A DNA stretch of 9,091 nt from DASZZV01 sp035544835 (GTDB lineage Bacteria; Acidobacteriota; Thermoanaerobaculia; Gp7-AA8): contig DASZZV010000280.1 in assembly GCA_035544835.1 (NCBI GenBank), forward strand, positions 1 through 9,091, given 5' to 3'. Below are positions 6,367 through 9,091 of the stretch, piece by piece (position 1 is the first letter of the stretch; every line of letters begins with the position of its first letter). The position numbers and the translations under genes are program-made. Below the pieces are notes generated by a model. That model was not told where the DNA came from. It made no database searches and was given only the letters and a program-made list of their open reading frames with translations.

Positions 6367-6468
6367 TCAACCACCGTGTTTCACCGGCACAGTTGGAACC
6401 AGCCCTTCCTGCACCCGTCGATGTTGCCAACGTTCCGCTTCCCTTGCAAGCGTCTTCAGACTTTTTTT
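6367..6468 (-). other. A7 run and open -1 frame extension after the receiver gene
   Basis: On the minus strand seven A residues followed by G (6462-6468) lie just before the receiver's last sense codon, GTC, and its TGA at 6456-6458. Reading one base back gives an open frame that replaces the final Val with about 31 residues (SLKTLAREAERW and onward) and ends at TGA 6367-6369, 18 nt before the pilT start and just before its GGAG. The predicted tail looks protein-like and fills the only large gap in the operon. It may be transcriptional slippage, a programmed -1 frameshift, a one-base sequence error, or chance in GC-rich DNA. Nothing here separates these. Confidence 0.35.
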
Positions 6469-6851
6469 CGCAGAATCGAATCGAGGATCATCAGAAAAGC
6501 CTCCTGCTGTTTGGGCTCGGTCTTGTTGATCACGGCGATGGTCTCCCCGATCTTGAACCTCTGATGGAGCTCGTCGGCGGGATGCGACGACGTCACGATA
6601 ATCCTCCGGTGTGACAGGCCCTTCTGTCGGGCATAGGCTACGAACTTCTGCCCATCCATGCCGGGCATTTCCAGATCGACAATGAGGAGGTCGATGGCAG
6701 CGTCAATATGCGCCAGGGCATCATAAGGGTGACGATATGTCTCGACGTGCACCCCCTCGCCGTACCGATCCTTCAGAGTATTTTCCCAGAGCTCGCAGAA
6801 GCCCACGGAATCGTCCACGATGACGACACGCTTCACAGAAGGAGTGCTCAC
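6456..6851 (-). CDS. Stand-alone response regulator receiver (CheY-like)
   Basis: The 131 residues are a single receiver domain without an output domain. Conserved positions are visible: acidic pair Asp13-Asp14 in IVDDS, phosphoacceptor Asp59 in LLIVDLEMPGMDG, Thr87 in IIVTSS, and Lys110 in VINKTE, where the usual KP is KT. It should be phosphorylated by a histidine kinase and act by protein contact. No kinase gene is in the window. GTG 6849-6851 overlaps the pyrC stop by 4 nt (GTGA), so translation is probably coupled; a GTG at codon 6 is an alternative start. The position directly before pilT suggests a motility partner such as PilT or a chemosensory complex, but this is inference. The gene ends beside an A7 run that may produce a longer C-terminus. 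Confidence 0.9.
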   Translation of the reverse strand: MSTPSVKRVVIVDDSVGFCELWENTLKDRYGEGVHVETYRHPYDALAHIDAAIDLLIVDLEMPGMDGQKFVAYARQKGLSHRRIIVTSSHPADELHQRFKIGETIAVINKTEPKQQEAFLMILDSILRKKV

Positions 6852-8188
6852 CTCTTTCGCGCTTTTGCGGCCGGCGCTCGTTTTTTCTTCGCCGGCACTA
6901 CCCTGTTCCCGGAGACGATGGCGGAATGCTGGATTCGTCCGCCGACGATGGTCGCGGCCACACGACCCTGAAAGCTCATCCCGGTGAACGGAGAGTTTTT
7001 CGATTTCGAGATGAATCGATCGAACGAGCTCGTCGCTTCTGTATCGAGGAGAACGACGTCTCCCGAGGATCCGGTTGCCAGGGTGCCGCCGGGCAGAGTG
7101 AAGACCCTCGCCGGACCGCAGGACAGAAGATCGATGAGCCGGCCCAGTGAGATCACCTCGCCGACCACCAGAGTGTCGTAGGAGACAGCAAATGCAGTCT
7201 CGAGCCCGATGACCCCGAACGGGGCCAGGTCGAATTCGACGTTCTTTTCATCAGGGTGATGGGGCGCGTGATCGGTGGCGATGGCGTCGATAGTCCCGTC
7301 GGCCAGCGCGCCGAGAATGGCTTCGCGATGGTCAGCCGATCGCAACGGCGGGTTCATCTTCAAGTTGGTCGAGAACGATCGAACGGCTTCGTCACTGAAG
7401 AAGAAATGATGCGGCGCAACCTCGCAGGTCACGCGAAGTCCGTCTTCCTTGGCGCGACGCACGGCGCGGATCGATCCGCGCGTCGACACGTGCGCCACAT
7501 GAAGATGCCCACCGGTGAGCTCGGTCAGAATCACGTCTCGCGCAGTCATGGACTCTTCGGACGCCGCCGGTGCGCCGTGCAGGCCGAGAAGTGTCGAGTA
7601 GTAACCCTCGTGCATGGCCGCGCCCTCACTCAGGTCGCGATCCTCTTCATGGGCGATGATGGGGATGCCCAGCATGCGCGAATACTCGAGGGCGGCCCGC
7701 ATCAGGCGGGCGTTGTATACCGGCTTTCCGTCGTCGCTCATCGCTACGCAGCCGGCCCCGAAGAGGTCGGCCATCTCCGCCAGCTCCTCGCCCTTCAACC
7801 CCTTGCTTACGGCGCCGATCGGATAAACATGACAGGCCCCGCGCCGCCTTGCCTCAGCCAGAATCATCTCCGTCACGGCGCGCTCATCGTTTGGTGGCAC
7901 GGTGTTGGCCATGACGCAGACAGCGGTGAAGCCGCCAGCGACGGCGGCTCTCGTTCCAGTGTGAATGGTCTCTTTGTGCTCCTGACCCGGCTCGCGAAGG
8001 TGCGTGTGCAGGTCAATGAAGCCGGGCGACACGACCAGTCCAGTGGCATCGATCACCTCGACGCCCGCGGGGGCGTCGATCCCACCGTCGAGAGCTGTGA
8101 CCAGCCCATCTTCGATGAGAACGTCGAGTTGCTCGTCGAGCTCCTGAGAGGGATCGACGACGCGGCCATTTCGGATCAGAACATTCAT
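6848..8188 (-). CDS. pyrC: Dihydroorotase, class I
   Basis: PyrC catalyses reversible cyclisation of carbamoyl-aspartate to dihydroorotate, the third step of pyrimidine synthesis. The 446-residue protein has the amidohydrolase features of class I enzymes: FIDLHTHLREPGQEHKE with zinc ligands His61 and His63, AMSDDGKP at 149-156 with Asp153 at the metal-bridging position, IIAHEED with His180, HVAHVST with His233, and AIATDHAPHHPDEK with catalytic Asp306. All key residues are present, so it should be active rather than the inactive PyrC' type found beside PyrB in some bacteria. The ATG at 8186-8188 is preceded by TGGAG with 8-nt spacing. The last 15 residues or so form a Lys/Arg/Ala-rich tail (KKKRAPAAKARKR) outside the fold. 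The gene is 13 nt after pyrB and overlaps the receiver gene by 4 nt. Confidence 0.96.
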   Translation of the reverse strand: MNVLIRNGRVVDPSQELDEQLDVLIEDGLVTALDGGIDAPAGVEVIDATGLVVSPGFIDLHTHLREPGQEHKETIHTGTRAAVAGGFTAVCVMANTVPPNDERAVTEMILAEARRRGACHVYPIGAVSKGLKGEELAEMADLFGAGCVAMSDDGKPVYNARLMRAALEYSRMLGIPIIAHEEDRDLSEGAAMHEGYYSTLLGLHGAPAASEESMTARDVILTELTGGHLHVAHVSTRGSIRAVRRAKEDGLRVTCEVAPHHFFFSDEAVRSFSTNLKMNPPLRSADHREAILGALADGTIDAIATDHAPHHPDEKNVEFDLAPFGVIGLETAFAVSYDTLVVGEVISLGRLIDLLSCGPARVFTLPGGTLATGSSGDVVLLDTEATSSFDRFISKSKNSPFTGMSFQGRVAATIVGGRIQHSAIVSGNRVVPAKKKRAPAAKARKR

Positions 8189-8196
8189 CGGATCAA

Positions 8197-8201
8197 CTCC
8201 A
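8197..8201 (-). promoter_or_regulatory. Shine-Dalgarno site for pyrC
   Basis: TGGAG on the minus strand directly follows the pyrB stop and lies 8 nt before the pyrC ATG, giving pyrC its own ribosome binding site within the 13-nt gap. Confidence 0.7.
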
Positions 8202-9091
8202 TCAGCTCTCCCCCAGGTGTCCGCCGGCGAGCAGATAGAGGACTGCCATCCTCACCGCCACTCCGTTGGTCACCTGCTCGAGGATCACTGAGTAGGGACC
8301 GTCGGCCACGTCCGATGCGATCTCGACACCGCGATTCATCGGGCCGGGATGCATGACCAGAACGGATTCCCTGGCTCGGCGAAGTCGCTCCGCGGTAAGA
8401 CCAAACGTGTTGTAGTACTCGCGTAACGAGGGGAAGGTCAGCTTGCCCTGGCGCTCCAGCTGAATTCGCAACATCATGATGACGTCCGCGCCTTCGAGCG
8501 CCTCATCCAGGGAATGCACGACTCGAACGCCCATCTTCTCGATTTCCACCGGCATTAGAGTCGGAGGTCCGGCCAGAGTGACGTTGGCCTTCATCTTGGT
8601 AAGAAGGTGAATGTTGGATCGGACCACCCGCGAGTGGGCGATGTCGCCGATGATCGAGACGTTGACTCCTTCGAGTCGTCCCAGCCGCTCTCGAATGGTG
8701 AAGGCGTCGAGCAAAGCCTGCGTTGGATGCTCATGAGCGCCGTCCCCAGCATTAATAATGGATGCGGGGAGGATGTCGGCGAGCATTTTCGGGGATCCAG
8801 GGTACTTGTGGCGGATCACAATCATGTCCGGATGCATGGCCATGAGGTTGCGGGCCGTGTCGATCAAGGTCTCCCCTTTCTCAACCGCCGAGCCCGAAGC
8901 AGCGAAGTTCAGCGTGTCGGCCGAAAGACGCTTCTCTGCAATCTCGAAGGAGACGCGTGTCCGGGTAGACGCTTCCATGAAGAGATTGATGACCAGTTGA
9001 CCGCGGAGCGCCGGCACCTTCTTTACTGGACGCTCACTCACTTCCTTGAAGCCCTCGGCCGTGTCGAGGATCAACGCAATCTCCTCGGGGG
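8202..9091 (-). CDS. pyrB: Aspartate carbamoyltransferase catalytic chain (5' end outside window)
   Basis: PyrB condenses carbamoyl phosphate with aspartate, the committed step of pyrimidine synthesis. The reading frame stays open to the window edge. The codons before an internal TTG at 9072-9074 encode PEEIA, which matches the usual EEI..ILDTA N-terminal helix of the family. That TTG is therefore Leu and not the start, and roughly 10-25 N-terminal residues are missing. Counted from the TTG codon, visible motifs are the carbamoyl-phosphate loop FMEASTRTRVSFE at 32-44, SGSAVEKGETLIDT at 60-73 with the substrate-loop lysine, GDGAHEHPTQALLD at 110-123, SIIGDIAHSRVVRSN at 140-154 and MHPGPMNRGVEI at 241-252. 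It begins the visible operon and is followed after 13 nt by pyrC. A PyrR attenuator, if present, would be upstream of the window. Confidence 0.95.
   Translation of the reverse strand, partial: PEEIALILDTAEGFKEVSERPVKKVPALRGQLVINLFMEASTRTRVSFEIAEKRLSADTLNFAASGSAVEKGETLIDTARNLMAMHPDMIVIRHKYPGSPKMLADILPASIINAGDGAHEHPTQALLDAFTIRERLGRLEGVNVSIIGDIAHSRVVRSNIHLLTKMKANVTLAGPPTLMPVEIEKMGVRVVHSLDEALEGADVIMMLRIQLERQGKLTFPSLREYYNTFGLTAERLRRARESVLVMHPGPMNRGVEIASDVADGPYSVILEQVTNGVAVRMAVLYLLAGGHLGES

Noticed and set aside
6005..6430. Minus-strand open frame of 141 codons over the pilT start region
   Set aside because: It overlaps the conserved N-terminal domain of PilT in another frame and has no recognisable motif.
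7256..8356. Long plus-strand open frame of 366 codons
   Set aside because: It lies antisense to pyrC, whose frame has every dihydroorotase motif. The plus-strand translation shows no recognisable family and is typical of antisense openness in GC-rich genes.
9072..9074. TTG as the start codon of pyrB
   Set aside because: Codons upstream to the window edge encode PEEIA, matching the family's N-terminal helix, so the true start is outside the window.

Overview
The window is GC-rich bacterial chromosome with tightly packed housekeeping genes. There is no phage, plasmid or resistance content. The short QueF, the yeast-like PurC, an orphan class III cyclase-like protein and a dispersed palindrome of the TGTCATCCCGAGC...GAGGGATC type suggest a soil-type Gram-negative bacterium with type IV pili. 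Acidobacteriota is my best guess and Gemmatimonadota or a neighbouring phylum is possible. This placement is inference only.

Layout. On the minus strand, 64-774 encodes a DnaC/IstB-type ATPase with a cysteine cluster. A 255-bp divergent intergenic region (775-1029) is mostly repeat: a 126-bp palindromic element bracketed by inverted GATGTCA heptamer arrays. On the plus strand, 1030-3360 encodes a large, poorly characterised protein with a class III nucleotidyl cyclase-like core, followed closely by purC (SAICAR synthetase). Then comes a convergent intergenic region with a second 126-bp element of the same family, this time bracketed by inverted TTGAAAA heptamer arrays. The stop codons of purC and of the facing queF both lie inside those arrays.

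The rest is one minus-strand operon in transcription order: pyrB (5' end beyond the window edge), pyrC, a stand-alone CheY-like receiver, pilT with an unusual C-terminal coiled-coil tail, and queF. Joints are tight: 13 nt between pyrB and pyrC, a 4-nt overlap between pyrC and the receiver, and 4 nt between pilT and queF. The only loose joint is receiver to pilT (107 nt). It becomes 18 nt if an A7 run next to the receiver stop codon is read in the -1 frame.

Functionally, PyrB and PyrC make dihydroorotate for pyrimidines, PurC acts in purine synthesis, and QueF makes the queuosine precursor preQ1, so nucleotide and modified-base metabolism dominates. The receiver and PilT form a plausible motility signalling pair. 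The most unusual material is the pair of composite repeat loci and the degenerate cyclase-like protein.
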